Shown piece by piece: positions 1 through 9,858 of a stretch of 64,000 nt of DNA. The notes beneath the pieces are model-generated. The model was not told the origin of the DNA. It was given only the letters and a program-made list of their open reading frames with translations, and did not search any database. Positions within the stretch are counted from its first letter, which is position 1. Every line of letters begins with the position of its first letter. This stretch comes from Cellulomonas sp. URHD0024 (lineage in GTDB: Bacteria > Actinomycetota > Actinomycetes > Actinomycetales > Cellulomonadaceae), in NCBI RefSeq assembly GCF_000426185.1, contig NZ_AUEW01000001.1, forward strand, positions 992,001-1,056,000, in the 5' to 3' direction. Position numbers and translations under genes: made by a program.

Positions 1-657
1 CGTGTGCACCGTACGTCCGGAGAGCGTCACGGGCTGGTCGCCGACCGCAGTGACCTGGTCGACGTCTCCCGCGCCCAGAACGCCGTCGGGCGAGCTGTCC
101 ACCGCCCCGCTCGACAGATCCAGCCGGGTGACGGCACCGTCCTTCGCGGCCACGCCGAGCACCAGGCCGTCCTGGGTGACGACGACCTTGCCCCCCGGGC
201 CGAGCTCGACGTCGGGCGCGTCCGTGCCGATGGCGAGCCCGTCGAGGTCCCCGATCGCCCGCACCCACGCGTTGCCGTCGGCATCGAAGATCGCCACCGT
301 CCCGCCGGCCATGGCCACCTTGGCACCCTGGGTGGCGACCTGCGTCGTGACCGTCACCGAGGCGGGGTCGACCACGGACGCCTGCCCGGGCTCGACGAGC
401 AGGATGTCGCCCTCGTCCTGCAGGACGTCGAACGTCGTCCCCTTGGCCACCAGCCCGCCGTTGAGCTCCTCGACCTTCGCGTTGTACCTGCCGAGCTGGC
501 TCTGGTTCGTGGCGGTCAGCCAGACCGCGCCGTCGTTCAGGTCGAGCCGGGCGAGCGGGAAGCCCTGGTTCATCAGTGCGAGGACGGCGACGAGCACCGG
601 CACGACGACCACGGCGGCGGTCGTCGTCACCCTCGAGCGCACCCGGGCGAACCTCAC
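1..657 (-). CDS. Membrane-anchored repeat/propeller-like protein, 3' part beyond window
   Basis: The 3' end lies outside the window; 219 codons are visible. The start is a GTG whose bases overlap the kinase TGA (GTGA). The N-terminus is basic (VRFARVRSR), followed by one hydrophobic segment at about residues 12-28, then an exported region rich in Asp/Gly/Val. Short blade-like units recur in it, such as DLNDGAVWLTATN, DADGNAWVRAIGD and DLSSGAVDSSPDG, suggesting a beta-propeller or Ig-like ectodomain. It is the last visible gene of the PP2C-FHA-kinase operon and is probably displayed outside the membrane as a partner or output of that kinase. The family assignment is inferred from composition and context. 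Confidence 0.7.
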   Translation of the reverse strand, partial: MRFARVRSRVTTTAAVVVVPVLVAVLALMNQGFPLARLDLNDGAVWLTATNQSQLGRYNAKVEELNGGLVAKGTTFDVLQDEGDILLVEPGQASVVDPASVTVTTQVATQGAKVAMAGGTVAIFDADGNAWVRAIGDLDGLAIGTDAPDVELGPGGKVVVTQDGLVLGVAAKDGAVTRLDLSSGAVDSSPDGVLGAGDVDQVTAVGDQPVTLSGRTVHT

Positions 658-2267
658 GACGCGCACCCCTGTGCGGGAGTCGCCGACGCGCGGCGGTCCT
701 GACGCACGATCGACACCGTGATGCAGACCTTCTCGCTGCCGTCCGACGGCACCGTGACCGTCGGCACCCCGACGAGCTGGAGCTCGGGCTCGCCGGTGAC
801 CTCCAGGACGCCCCACAGGTACTGGTCCCCTGTCTGGGGCTCCGGGTTCTCCCAGACGAACACGACGGACCCGTCGGGTTGGCGCGTGCCGAGCAGCGAG
901 TGCGGCGACGGGACCACGTCGTCGATCGCGGTCGGCGCCGGCTCCGGGGTGAACTCCGATGCGGGGGGCTTGGGCGCGTCATCGTTCAGCGCGACGGCAC
1001 CGAGCGTCACGGCGGCCGCCAGGACCACCAGACTCGAGACGACGCCGACCACCAGGCGCGTCCGACGCCGGCCAGGCACGTCGAGGTCGTCCGTCGGCTC
1101 CGGCTCCTGCGGCGCGATGAACGTCGGCATGTTCGGCCGAGCCGTGCTCGTCGAGGCAGCAACCGCGGTCGAGCCGGGGCCCGGCCCGGCGGTCGCAGGC
1201 ACCGTCGTGATGGAACGGACCCGCGTCGCGTCGTCGGCACCCGGGACGACGCCGACGACGAGGCTCGGCGACTCGGCAGCGGGGGCCTCCTGGGGAGCGA
1301 CGCTGACGATCGAGCGCAGCCGGGTCGCGTCCGGTTCGCCGCCGTCCGGCCCGCCGAACGGGCCTCCCTGGTCGCGCTGCGGTGCGGCGAGCGCCTCTTC
1401 TGTCAGGTCCAGCGGAGTGATGGGCAGGCGCAGGTCGCTCTCCACCTGCTGCAACGCCCGAGCCACGGCCGCCGCGGAGTCGTAGCGCCGTGCCGGCACC
1501 TTGGCCATCGCCTTGTCGAGGACATCCTGCAGGGCGGGCGGCACGTCGTCACGACCGGTCGGCGGCAACGGCGACCGCTCGATCCGGGCGACGAGCTGCT
1601 GGGCGCTGTTCTGGCCACCGGCGATCTCGAACGGCGTCCGGCCGGCGAGCAGCGAGTAGATCGTCGCGGCGAGAGAGTAGACGTCCGAGCGTGCGTCACC
1701 GGTCGGGTGCTCACCGAGCAGCTCGGGCGGCGACCACGGGATCGACATGCCCACCGTCGCCCCGCCGCCCTGGCCGGTCGTCGCGGCGATGCCGAAGTCC
1801 GTCAGGGCGGGCCAGCCGAAGTCGGTGGTCAGCACGTTCGCCGGCTTGATGTCGCGGTGCAGGATCCCGGCACGGTGCGCCGTCTCGACCGCGGACGCCA
1901 GGCGGATGCCGATCCGCAGGGCCTCGGGGACCGAGATCCGCTCCTGCCGGTAGCGCTCCGCCAGCCCGGGGCGCGAGCAGTACTCCATGACGAGGAACGG
2001 GCGTCCGTCGGCGGCGATCGCGGCGTGGTAGATCGTCACGATCGACGGGTGGTGCGACAGCTGGGCCATGAGGTTGGCCTCGGTCTGGAACCGCGTGCGG
2101 ACGTCGTCGTCGAGACTGCCGGCGAGCAGCACCTTGACCGCGACCTCGCGCCGGGGAAGCTGCTGCTCGTACAGGAACACGTCCGCGAAGCCACCCAGAC
2201 CGAGAACGCGGACAGGCTCGTACCCGGGCAGGCGCGGCGGGTTCGAGGCTTCGCGGCGTGCGGTCAC
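654..2267 (-). CDS. Transmembrane serine/threonine protein kinase (PknB-like)
   Basis: 537 residues. The kinase domain covers about residues 16-280: Gly-rich loop GLGGFADV (23-30), catalytic Lys in VAVKVLL (K45), HRDIKPANVL with the catalytic Asp at 139, DFG at 157-159, and an IPWSPPE segment after the activation loop. A disordered juxtamembrane linker is followed by one membrane helix at about 404-427 and a roughly 110-residue outer domain. That domain resembles a single fibronectin-III fold (DGSVVFVWENP) and is not made of PASTA repeats. The GTG start overlaps the FHA gene stop. It should phosphorylate the adjacent FHA protein and be reversed by the PP2C; the sensed signal is unknown. Confidence 0.93.
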   Translation of the reverse strand: MTARREASNPPRLPGYEPVRVLGLGGFADVFLYEQQLPRREVAVKVLLAGSLDDDVRTRFQTEANLMAQLSHHPSIVTIYHAAIAADGRPFLVMEYCSRPGLAERYRQERISVPEALRIGIRLASAVETAHRAGILHRDIKPANVLTTDFGWPALTDFGIAATTGQGGGATVGMSIPWSPPELLGEHPTGDARSDVYSLAATIYSLLAGRTPFEIAGGQNSAQQLVARIERSPLPPTGRDDVPPALQDVLDKAMAKVPARRYDSAAAVARALQQVESDLRLPITPLDLTEEALAAPQRDQGGPFGGPDGGEPDATRLRSIVSVAPQEAPAAESPSLVVGVVPGADDATRVRSITTVPATAGPGPGSTAVAASTSTARPNMPTFIAPQEPEPTDDLDVPGRRRTRLVVGVVSSLVVLAAAVTLGAVALNDDAPKPPASEFTPEPAPTAIDDVVPSPHSLLGTRQPDGSVVFVWENPEPQTGDQYLWGVLEVTGEPELQLVGVPTVTVPSDGSEKVCITVSIVRQDRRASATPAQGCAS

Positions 2268-3490
2268 GAACCCCGCTCCAGCGAGAAGGTCACGCCGTCG
2301 CCGAGGTCGACGAGCTCGTCCAGGCCCACCACGCTCGGCTCACCGGGGTGCAGCCGACGGGCGCCCTCACCCGGACGAGCCACGTGCACGCCGTTGGTCG
2401 AGTCGAGATCCGTGACCAGGACGTGGTCTCCCTCGACACGCACCTCCGCATGGGTGCGCGAGATGTCCTGCTGGGGGCTCGGGACGGTGATGAGCCGCGG
2501 CAGCTCGCGGTTGGAGACTCGCGCCACCTGCGGCGCGCGACCGAGCAGCACGGCCCGGTCGAGGGGGACGACGAGACCGGTCGAGAGCACCAGCTTGGCC
2601 GGCATGGGCGCACCCTGGGGGGCGCGGAACGGCGCCGGCATGTCGTCCGACGCCCACGAGGGAAGCTGGTCACGGATGTCCGCCAGGTCGGTGGACAGGA
2701 TCGTCAGACCGTCGTGGTCGTCCAGGGACGCGCCCGTCAGCGGGACGGTCGGGCCTCCGGTGCCGTGCTTCTCGTCGAACGCGGAGTCCGACAGGAACGC
2801 CTCGGCGGCAGCGACGACGCCGGTCGCATCCGTCTGCTCGTCGCGCACGGGCACCAGTCCGAGGGGATCCGTGTCCGCCGCGGCCGTCTCGGGCTCTTCG
2901 ACGGGCACCAGCGCCACGGGCTCCTCGACGAACGAGGGCTCCGAGGCCGGCACGTCGTCGGCGGACGGCTCGAGCGGCTCGGGCTCGGCGGTCGGCGTCG
3001 GAGGGACGACCACCTGCGCGGGAACGGGATCGACGTCCTGGGCAGCGGCGACGTCCTCGTCCGAGACGGCCAGGGCGATGCGCACGCGCGACGCCCGCAC
3101 CACACCGTCGGCGACCGGGAGCGTCGGGCCGTCGGCTGGCGCGTCCACCTGCACGACGACCGACCCGACGCCGTCGAGGACGCGTTCGGTCCACGTGCTG
3201 ACCTCGCCGGACCGCAACGTCTCGAGGCGCCCCTCGAGATCCACCACGACCTCGACGTCACCGCGGAGCGCGGCATGCACCCGGCGCTTGTCGACGGACA
3301 CGAGCGCGAACGGCGGAAGGCCCGCGAACCCGTCGCGCGCGAGCAGGGCGAGCGCCGCGAAGACGCCGTCTCCGGTCGCCTGCCAGAGGTCGCGCACGGT
3401 CGACTCGGCCGCAGCGGGCCCCAGGAGCGCCACGAACCCGGGGCGCACGATCGCCGTCCACTCGCCGGCGGAGTACTCGGGAACACTCAT
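2264..3490 (-). CDS. FHA-domain protein
   Basis: 408 residues from the ATG at 3490, which overlaps the PP2C stop as ATGA; longer in-frame extensions would overlap the phosphatase and are rejected. The C-terminal ~110 residues form an FHA domain with LLGRAP, the phosphothreonine-binding ISRTHAEVR segment and DLDSTNGV. The N-terminal ~140 residues form a folded region of unknown type, and the middle is an acidic Pro/Glu/Val-rich linker. FHA domains bind phosphothreonine, so this is the likely adaptor between the adjacent kinase and phosphatase. Confidence 0.9.
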   Translation of the reverse strand: MSVPEYSAGEWTAIVRPGFVALLGPAAAESTVRDLWQATGDGVFAALALLARDGFAGLPPFALVSVDKRRVHAALRGDVEVVVDLEGRLETLRSGEVSTWTERVLDGVGSVVVQVDAPADGPTLPVADGVVRASRVRIALAVSDEDVAAAQDVDPVPAQVVVPPTPTAEPEPLEPSADDVPASEPSFVEEPVALVPVEEPETAAADTDPLGLVPVRDEQTDATGVVAAAEAFLSDSAFDEKHGTGGPTVPLTGASLDDHDGLTILSTDLADIRDQLPSWASDDMPAPFRAPQGAPMPAKLVLSTGLVVPLDRAVLLGRAPQVARVSNRELPRLITVPSPQQDISRTHAEVRVEGDHVLVTDLDSTNGVHVARPGEGARRLHPGEPSVVGLDELVDLGDGVTFSLERGS

Positions 3491-4362
3491 GACGGGCCCT
3501 CCTCGTTGAGCTTGCTCGCGTCGCTCGGCGACGATCCCGGAGCGTAGAACCTCGGGACGGTCGCGCCGTTGAGCATCTCGTCCCACAGGTGCGGGCCGAG
3601 GTCGGCGGATCCACGAGGGACGGTGATGTGCACGTCCTCGTGCGCACCCGCCGAGGTGGCCACGTCGACCACGACGGCACTGACGTTGTCCCGCGCGCCG
3701 TGCTCGAGGGCGAGCCGCACCAGCAGCGCAGCTGCATCCTGGGGATCGCTGGTCGCGACGAGCACGTCCTGCAGCGCGGCCTCTCCGAGCTCGCGCGTCA
3801 GCCCGTCCGTGCAGATGAGGAGCCGGTCCTGCAGGCCGGCCGGCAGGAGCCAGTAGTCGGGCTCCGGGGCGTCCCCTGTCCCCAGGGCGCGTGTCAGGAC
3901 ATGACGCTCGGGGTGCGTCTCGGCGTCGGCGACCTCGATCTCGCCGAGGTCGATGAGCTCCTGGACGACCGAGTGGTCGACGCTCACCTGCTCGAGCTCC
4001 TCGCCGTCCCACCGGTACACCCGGGAGTCGCCGACGTTGAACACCAGCCAGTACGAGCCGCCGTCGTGCTCGGTGACCGCGACGCCGGCGACGGTCGTTC
4101 CGCCCTGCCGCCCGCCGGTGAACTCGTTCCGGATCCGGGCCGCGGTCCGCTCGAAGCACGCGTGCACGTCGTCGGCGCTGGCGGCGGCCTGCCCGGCCAG
4201 CTGGGCGAACTCCTCGACGGCGATCCGGCTGGCCAGGTCACCGGCGTCGTGACCGCCCATGCCGTCTGCCACGAGGAACACCGGCGGGTAGGCCAGGAGC
4301 GCGTCCTCGTTGACATCGCGGACGCGGCCGCGGTCGGTCGCAGAACCCCACGACGTTCGCAC
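3487..4362 (-). CDS. PP2C-family protein phosphatase (PstP-like)
   Basis: 291 residues from a GTG at 4362 preceded by AGGGGG, a good ribosome binding site; this start gives the canonical N-terminus VRTSWGSATDRGRVRDVNED. Metal-binding and catalytic motifs are present: RDVNEDALL, LVADGMGGHDAGD, ICTDGL and ARDNVSAVVVD. No membrane segment is visible, unlike mycobacterial PstP, so it is probably cytosolic. It is the first gene of a four-gene chain in which every junction is a 4-nt overlap, and should dephosphorylate the kinase and FHA protein. Confidence 0.93.
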   Translation of the reverse strand: MRTSWGSATDRGRVRDVNEDALLAYPPVFLVADGMGGHDAGDLASRIAVEEFAQLAGQAAASADDVHACFERTAARIRNEFTGGRQGGTTVAGVAVTEHDGGSYWLVFNVGDSRVYRWDGEELEQVSVDHSVVQELIDLGEIEVADAETHPERHVLTRALGTGDAPEPDYWLLPAGLQDRLLICTDGLTRELGEAALQDVLVATSDPQDAAALLVRLALEHGARDNVSAVVVDVATSAGAHEDVHITVPRGSADLGPHLWDEMLNGATVPRFYAPGSSPSDASKLNEEGPS

Positions 4363-4440
4363 CTGCGTTCCCCCTAGCTGTCTGCGCGACGAGGCGACAC
4401 CCGGTCGGTGCCTGCTGTCATCATCGGCGCACATCGTCCC

Positions 4441-4459
4441 GTACCTGAGTCCCAGGTAC
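4441..4459. repeat. Perfect inverted repeat GTACCTG-N5-CAGGTAC
   Basis: Two perfect 7-bp arms flank AGTCC in the 118-bp gap between the hydrolase stop (4481) and the PP2C start (4362). It is a candidate operator for the signalling operon or a 3' hairpin of the hydrolase transcript; no T-run follows. Confidence 0.5.
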
Positions 4460-4480
4460 ACACGTGCGGCCACCCTGTGG

Positions 4481-6046
4481 TCAGATGCCGAGCTGGTAGA
4501 CACCCCAGTAGGCGAGGACCACGAGCAGGATGCCCGATCCGACGACGCCACCCCACAGGACGAGGGTCCGCAGAACGCCTGGGGCCGGTCGCGCACCGGT
4601 CGCCCTTGCTTGACCGTACCTCCGCGCGAGGAGAACCGCGCCGAGCACGACAGCGACGCCGAGCAGCCGCACGAGGATCCAGCCGCCTTGCACCACGAGG
4701 TCGTCGTGCTGGTAGTTCAGGGCGAGACGGGCGACGGAGACGATGTACCAGATCAGGGCGACGACGGTGAGGATCGCGCCCGTTCCCACCGCGAGGAGGC
4801 GCGGCAGGATGCCGTGCGCGAACCTCGGGCCGGGCGCCGACGGGCGGTCGCGCACGCGGTCGAGCGCGGCCTCCGCGCCACGTGCGACCGCGACGGCGAG
4901 CGGGCCGAGCACGATCAGCGCCACGGCCAGCCCGGTGAGCGCGAGGACCACGCTGCTGTTCCAGTGCGGCCGCGAGACAGGCGCCGCGACGTAGGTCTGC
5001 ACCGGCTGGTCGCCGGCGACTCGCGGCTCGGCGCCTGCGGTGCCGGGCAGCCCGAGCACCCATCCCGACAGGTCGCGCACGAAGTCTGCGTCCACCACGC
5101 CGTTCACCCGGATGCCATGGTTGGCGCCGGCGTAGTAGCGCACCGTCACGTCGCCGTTCCCAGCCAGCGCGGTGTCGTCGATGACCTGCAGGGCACCCTG
5201 GATCGTGGGCATCGAGGCGTCACCCGTGCCGTAGACGACGAGGACCGGCTGCGTCATGCGGCGTTGGTACGGCGTGACGTCGAAGTCCGCGTACTCGAAC
5301 CCGCCACCGGGGATCGACATGCCGACCGCGCGCGGGATCGCCCGGAACACCCCGTGCGGGACGCCCGTGTTCCGCAGGTAGGAGTCGACGGCGAACGCTG
5401 CCTGCTGGCGCGGCGGGACGACGGGCGAGGACACCAGGACGACGAAGCCCAGGGTGGGGTCCTCGGCTGCGATGACCGGGGCGATCCAGCCGCCCTCGCT
5501 CTCCGCGTACAGGCCCACCCGGTCCGGATCGACGCCGGGATGGTTCTGCAGCAGCTTCACGGAGGCGTCGTAGTCGTGAGCCATCCCCACGTAGTCGCGG
5601 TGTCGGGTCGTGTACGTGTCCAGCCGCTTGTTGGGCACCATCGCGACGATGCCCGACGCGGCGAGGTCGTGCGCCTGCGCGAGGAACGCGATCTCGTAGC
5701 GGCCCGTGCCCGCGCCGTGGATGAACACGACCCCGGGCTTGGGGCCGTCGAGGCCTACCGGCTCGCTGATCCGGGCGTCGATCGTCTCGCCGTCGAGCTG
5801 GACCGTCACCACCGACGTCTTGACCTCATAGCTGCCGGTCGTGCCGGCGGCCCCGATCACCGTCGACGGCGTCTGGACGGTCAACGGGTCTGACAACGGC
5901 ACCGGGTCCCACTGCGGACCCATGACCGCTCCCAGCACGGCGAGCACCACCACACCCAGCACCGTGGCGGCGGTGATCCGGTACGCCGCACGACGCCGGC
6001 TTGCGGCCTCCGGCCTGCTCGTCGTCCGCTCCCCTGAGCGCAGCAT
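4481..6046 (-). CDS. Membrane-bound alpha/beta hydrolase
   Basis: 521 residues. One N-terminal membrane helix (about 23-43) precedes an alpha/beta-hydrolase domain (about 75-345) with oxyanion region VVFIHGAG, nucleophile elbow YAESEGG, acid region YGTGDASMP and catalytic His in GANHGIRV. At least three further hydrophobic helices make up the C-terminal ~150 residues. The catalytic domain is probably outside the membrane; the substrate is unknown. It starts 3 nt after era and so is the last gene of that transcription unit. Confidence 0.85.
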   Translation of the reverse strand: MLRSGERTTSRPEAASRRRAAYRITAATVLGVVVLAVLGAVMGPQWDPVPLSDPLTVQTPSTVIGAAGTTGSYEVKTSVVTVQLDGETIDARISEPVGLDGPKPGVVFIHGAGTGRYEIAFLAQAHDLAASGIVAMVPNKRLDTYTTRHRDYVGMAHDYDASVKLLQNHPGVDPDRVGLYAESEGGWIAPVIAAEDPTLGFVVLVSSPVVPPRQQAAFAVDSYLRNTGVPHGVFRAIPRAVGMSIPGGGFEYADFDVTPYQRRMTQPVLVVYGTGDASMPTIQGALQVIDDTALAGNGDVTVRYYAGANHGIRVNGVVDADFVRDLSGWVLGLPGTAGAEPRVAGDQPVQTYVAAPVSRPHWNSSVVLALTGLAVALIVLGPLAVAVARGAEAALDRVRDRPSAPGPRFAHGILPRLLAVGTGAILTVVALIWYIVSVARLALNYQHDDLVVQGGWILVRLLGVAVVLGAVLLARRYGQARATGARPAPGVLRTLVLWGGVVGSGILLVVLAYWGVYQLGI

Positions 6047-6049
6047 CCC

Positions 6050-6964
6050 TCAGAAACCCATCTTCCCGAGCTGCTTCGGGTCACGCTGCCAGTCCTTGGC
6101 CACCTTGACGTGCAGGTCCAGGTAGACCCGGGCCCCGAGGAGCGCCTCGATCCCGCGGCGCGCCTCGCTGCCGACGTCACGCAGCCGCGCACCACCCTTG
6201 CCGATGATGATCGCCTTCTGGCTGTCGCGTTCCACGAAGAGGTTGACGCGCACGTCGAGCATCGGCACCCCGCCCGCGGCCGGCTCGTCGCGCGGGACGA
6301 TCTCGTCGACGACCACCGCCAACGAGTGCGGCAGCTCGTCGCGGACGCCCTCGAGCGCCGCCTCCCGGACCAGCTCGGCGACCATCACGGCCTCCGGCTC
6401 GTCGGTGAGCTCACCCTCGGCGTACAGGGGCGTCCCTTCCGGCAGGTGGCCGATCAGCACCTTCTCGAGGACGTCGACCTGGTAGCCGCCGACCGCCGAG
6501 ACGGGAACGATGTCCGCCCAGTCGCCCAACCCCTGCACGGCCATGAGGTGCTCCGCCAGCTTGCCCTTGCCGACGAGGTCGGCCTTGGTGACGATCGCGA
6601 CCACCGGCGTGCCTCGACCGTCGCGCGCCAGCTCGGTCATCTGGTCCGCGATGAAGCGGTCTCCCGGGCCGACCCGCTCGTCGGCAGGCAGGCAGAAGCC
6701 GACCACGTCGACCTCGGTGAGCGTGTCTTTCACCAGCGCGTTCAGCCGCTCACCCAGCAGGGTCCGCGGACGGTGCAGCCCGGGCGTGTCCACGAGGATC
6801 AGCTGCGCGTCCGGGCGGTGCACGATGCCCCGGATCGTGTGCCGGGTGGTCTGCGGGCGGCCGGACGTGATGGCGACCTTCTGGCCGACGAGCGCGTTGG
6901 TGAGCGTCGACTTGCCGGCGTTGGGGCGCCCGACGAAGCAGGCGAAGCCGGATCGGAAGGTCAT
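6050..6964 (-). CDS. era: GTPase Era, 30S assembly factor
   Basis: 304 residues, normal family length. G motifs: GRPNAGKST, the TTRHTIRG switch, DTPGLHRP, TKAD and SAVGG. The C-terminal KH domain contains the IIGKGGARLRDVG RNA-binding loop. Era binds the 16S rRNA 3' end in small-subunit maturation. It overlaps the upstream CNNM gene by 4 nt, in the ybeY-CNNM-era order usual in actinobacteria. Confidence 0.98.
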   Translation of the reverse strand: MTFRSGFACFVGRPNAGKSTLTNALVGQKVAITSGRPQTTRHTIRGIVHRPDAQLILVDTPGLHRPRTLLGERLNALVKDTLTEVDVVGFCLPADERVGPGDRFIADQMTELARDGRGTPVVAIVTKADLVGKGKLAEHLMAVQGLGDWADIVPVSAVGGYQVDVLEKVLIGHLPEGTPLYAEGELTDEPEAVMVAELVREAALEGVRDELPHSLAVVVDEIVPRDEPAAGGVPMLDVRVNLFVERDSQKAIIIGKGGARLRDVGSEARRGIEALLGARVYLDLHVKVAKDWQRDPKQLGKMGF

Positions 6965-8310
6965 CGAGTCGCTCCGTGGTTGTCGGGCGCGGGCGTCCTT
7001 GCCGAGCCCACAGTTCCGTGCTTGTCCAGCTCGTTCTGAGTCTCGGGGTCGACCTGGCTGACCAGGACTGTAGCCAACCGACGGCGCCGACCCTCGACGC
7101 GGTCCGCGACGAGGTGCAGCCCGTGGATGTCCCCCGCCGACCCGAGCAGAGGAACCTTACCCAAGGCTTTGGCCAGCAGACCGCCGGCGGTGTCGACGTC
7201 CTCGTCCTCGACCTCGAGACCGAACAGTTCGCCCAGCTCGTCGCGCCCCAGACGGGCGGGGACGCGGAACAGACCGTCGCCCAGGTCCTCGACCACAGGG
7301 GCGCTCCGGTCGTGCTCGTCGGTGAGCTCGCCGACGATCTCCTCGAGCGCGTCCTCGATCGTGACGAGTCCCGCGATGCCGCCGTACTCGTCGACCACCA
7401 TCGCCATGTGCGACGTCCCGTCCTGGAGCTCGCGCAGGAGCTCGTCGACCGGCTTGGACTCGGGGACGAACACCGCCGGCCGGGCCAAGGAGCTGGCCGG
7501 GGCGTCGAGCACGGCCTGCTGCTCCTTGTTGTTCGAGCGCCCGGTGGGTGCGATCGGCAGCCGACGGACGACGTCCTTGAGGTACAGGACCCCGGTGAGG
7601 TCGTCCACCGACTCGCCGGTGAGCGGCACACGGGAGAACCCTGACCGCAGGAGCAGCGCGAGGGCCTTGCGCACCGGCGTGTCGTCGGGTGCCGTGACCA
7701 TGTCGGTGCGCGGCACCATCACCTCGCGCGTCAGGGTGTCCCCGAGCCCGAGCACCGACCGGAACATCTCACGCTCGTCGTCCTCGATCACGTCCGACTC
7801 GCTGACGCGCTGGACCATCTCGCGCAGCTCGTCCTCGTCCTCCTCGGCGGAGCCCTCCGTCGGTCGACCGACCGCGCCCAGCCGCCCTGCCACGGCCGTC
7901 ACCGCGACCAGGGGCCGGGACAGGACCGCCAGCGTCCGGACGGGGTGCCGGCGACCCAGCGTGCGGGGGCTCGCCCGCACCAGCAGGAACGCGACCAGCC
8001 CGCACAGCGCGACCGAGATCAGCAGCACGGCCCACCACGGAAGGTCGCCCGAGCCCACCGCCAGCGTGATGCAGACGGTCGCCGTCATCTCGGTGAGGAG
8101 CCGCACGAACGCCGCCGCGGAGGCGACCCGGGTCGGGTGCTCGGTGAGCGCACGGACACGGCTCGCCGCCGGGTGCCGCTCCGCGACGAGGTCGGTCACC
8201 GCAGCTCGGGAGACGCGCACGACAGCGATCTCCCCCGCGGACAGCGCGGCGGCCGCGGCGATGCCCAGGACCGCGAGCAGGACGAGCAGTGCGACGGGCA
8301 CGTCGGTCAT
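6961..8310 (-). CDS. CNNM/CorC (hemolysin-like) CBS-domain membrane protein
   Basis: 449 residues. The N-terminal DUF21/CNNM membrane domain (about 1-135) starts with a long hydrophobic helix followed by a conserved-type [23 protein letters not shown] pair follows ([20 protein letters not shown] and [27 protein letters not shown]), then a C-terminal CorC/HlyC domain. Relatives act in Mg2+/Co2+ efflux. It is coupled by 4-nt overlaps to both ybeY and era. Confidence 0.93.
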   Translation of the reverse strand: MTDVPVALLVLLAVLGIAAAAALSAGEIAVVRVSRAAVTDLVAERHPAASRVRALTEHPTRVASAAAFVRLLTEMTATVCITLAVGSGDLPWWAVLLISVALCGLVAFLLVRASPRTLGRRHPVRTLAVLSRPLVAVTAVAGRLGAVGRPTEGSAEEDEDELREMVQRVSESDVIEDDEREMFRSVLGLGDTLTREVMVPRTDMVTAPDDTPVRKALALLLRSGFSRVPLTGESVDDLTGVLYLKDVVRRLPIAPTGRSNNKEQQAVLDAPASSLARPAVFVPESKPVDELLRELQDGTSHMAMVVDEYGGIAGLVTIEDALEEIVGELTDEHDRSAPVVEDLGDGLFRVPARLGRDELGELFGLEVEDEDVDTAGGLLAKALGKVPLLGSAGDIHGLHLVADRVEGRRRRLATVLVSQVDPETQNELDKHGTVGSARTPAPDNHGATR

Positions 8311-8759
8311 CGGGTTGCCAGGAACCTCAGCAGCAGCTGGCGCTGGAGGTCGAACATCTCCTTGTGCTCCTCAGGCTCGACGTGGTCGTAGCCGAGCAGG
8401 TGCAGGATGCCGTGCGTGGTGAGCAGCAGGAGCTCGTCCTCGGTCGAGTGCCCGGCGGTCCGGGCCTGGGCGGCGGCGACCTCGGGGCACAGGACGACGT
8501 CACCGAGCAGCCCTGCCGGCGTCGGATCGCCCTCCCGGCCGGGCCGCAGCTCGTCCATCGGCCAGGACAGCACGTCGGTCGGACCCGGCTCGTCCATCCA
8601 CTGGACGTGCAGGTCGGTCATCGCGTCGGTGCCGACCAGGGTGATCGACAGGTCCGTCTGCGGGTGCACGTGCATGGCGTCGATGACGAACCTGCCGAGC
8701 GCCGCGAACTCCGCCTCGTCGACGTCGTACCCGGACTCGTTCCTGACCTCGACGCTCAT
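8307..8759 (-). CDS. ybeY: Endoribonuclease YbeY
   Basis: 150 residues with the UPF0054 zinc signature [11 protein letters not shown] near residues 114-124, including the three metal-binding histidines. YbeY matures 16S rRNA 3' ends and takes part in ribosome quality control, often together with Era, which lies two genes downstream. It starts 7 nt after phoH and overlaps the CNNM gene by 4 nt. Confidence 0.97.
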   Translation of the reverse strand: MSVEVRNESGYDVDEAEFAALGRFVIDAMHVHPQTDLSITLVGTDAMTDLHVQWMDEPGPTDVLSWPMDELRPGREGDPTPAGLLGDVVLCPEVAAAQARTAGHSTEDELLLLTTHGILHLLGYDHVEPEEHKEMFDLQRQLLLRFLATR

Positions 8760-8766
8760 CTCGCCC

Positions 8767-9777
8767 TCAGCTCCTGTCCCAGCGTGCGTAGGCGTCGATG
8801 ATCTCGCTGACCAGCCGGTGCCGGACGACGTCGGACGAGCTGAGCCGGCAGAAGGCGACGTCGTCGATGCCCGTGAGCACCTGCTCGACGACCCGCAGCC
8901 CGGAGGTGGTCGCCGACGGCAGATCCACCTGGGTGACGTCCCCGGTGACGACGACCTTGGACCCGAACCCGAGGCGGGTGAGGAACATCTTCATCTGCTC
9001 GACGGTCGTGTTCTGAGCCTCGTCGAGGATGATGAACGCATCGTTCAACGTGCGACCGCGCATGTAGGCGAGCGGCGCCACCTCGATGGTCCCCGCCTCC
9101 ATGAGCCGCGGGATGGCCTCGGGATCGACCATGTCGTGCAACGCGTCGTAGAGCGGGCGCAGGTAGGGGTCGATCTTGTCCGACAGGCTGCCGGGCAGGA
9201 ACCCGAGTCGCTCGCCTGCCTCCACGGCGGGACGCGTGAGCACGATCCGGTGCACCTTGCGGTCCTGGAGCGCCTGCACCGCCTTGGCCATCGCCAGATA
9301 GGTCTTCCCCGTGCCGGCGGGACCGATACCGAACGTCACGGTGTGCCGGTCGATGGCGTCGACGTACTCCTTCTGCCCGGACGTCTTGGGCCGGATCGTG
9401 CGCCCGCGGCTGGACAGGATGTTGAACGAGAGGATGTCGGCCGGCCGGACCGCCGAGGCCTCCGTCAGCATGGTCACCGACCGCGCGACGATGTCGGGCG
9501 TGAGCGGTGTGCCGCTCGCCGCCATCTCGACCAGCTCGTCGACGAGGCGGGACACGAGAGCGACATCGCCGACCGGACCGGCCAACGTGACCTCGTTGCC
9601 GCGCACGTGGATGTCCACCGACGTGAAACCGGTCTCGATCGCGCGCAGGACCTCGTCCTGCAGGCCGAGCAGCTCCACCATGGAGATGTCCGACGGCACA
9701 GTGATCCGGTGCTCGACGCGAGCCGGCGCACCGTGGGTGCGGGCTGTGCGTTCAGGGTTGGGCGTTGGTTCGGCCAT
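8767..9777 (-). CDS. phoH: PhoH family ATPase
   Basis: 336 residues. An N-terminal KH-like region precedes a P-loop ATPase with [13 protein letters not shown] (Walker A), [28 protein letters not shown] (Walker B) and [12 protein letters not shown]. PhoH proteins are RNA-associated ATPases of incompletely known role; the PhoH-YbeY pair is widely conserved. The nearest AAGGAG is about 22 nt before this ATG, so translation initiation may be weak or the start may differ slightly. Confidence 0.95.
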   Translation of the reverse strand: MAEPTPNPERTARTHGAPARVEHRITVPSDISMVELLGLQDEVLRAIETGFTSVDIHVRGNEVTLAGPVGDVALVSRLVDELVEMAASGTPLTPDIVARSVTMLTEASAVRPADILSFNILSSRGRTIRPKTSGQKEYVDAIDRHTVTFGIGPAGTGKTYLAMAKAVQALQDRKVHRIVLTRPAVEAGERLGFLPGSLSDKIDPYLRPLYDALHDMVDPEAIPRLMEAGTIEVAPLAYMRGRTLNDAFIILDEAQNTTVEQMKMFLTRLGFGSKVVVTGDVTQVDLPSATTSGLRVVEQVLTGIDDVAFCRLSSSDVVRHRLVSEIIDAYARWDRS

Positions 9778-9858
9778 GTGCTCGGCGTGCGCCGTGGGCT
9801 CCTTAGCTGGGTGAGAACGTACAGAGCAGTCTACGAGCCCGCGCCCACAAGGGACCGG

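Noticed and set aside
576..3509. Very long open frames opposite real genes, for example 576-3509, 16326-19187, 32130-34775 and 50068-53070 on plus
   Set aside because: They are antisense to genes with complete catalytic motifs and have Arg/Pro/Gly-rich low-information translations, as expected from high third-position GC.
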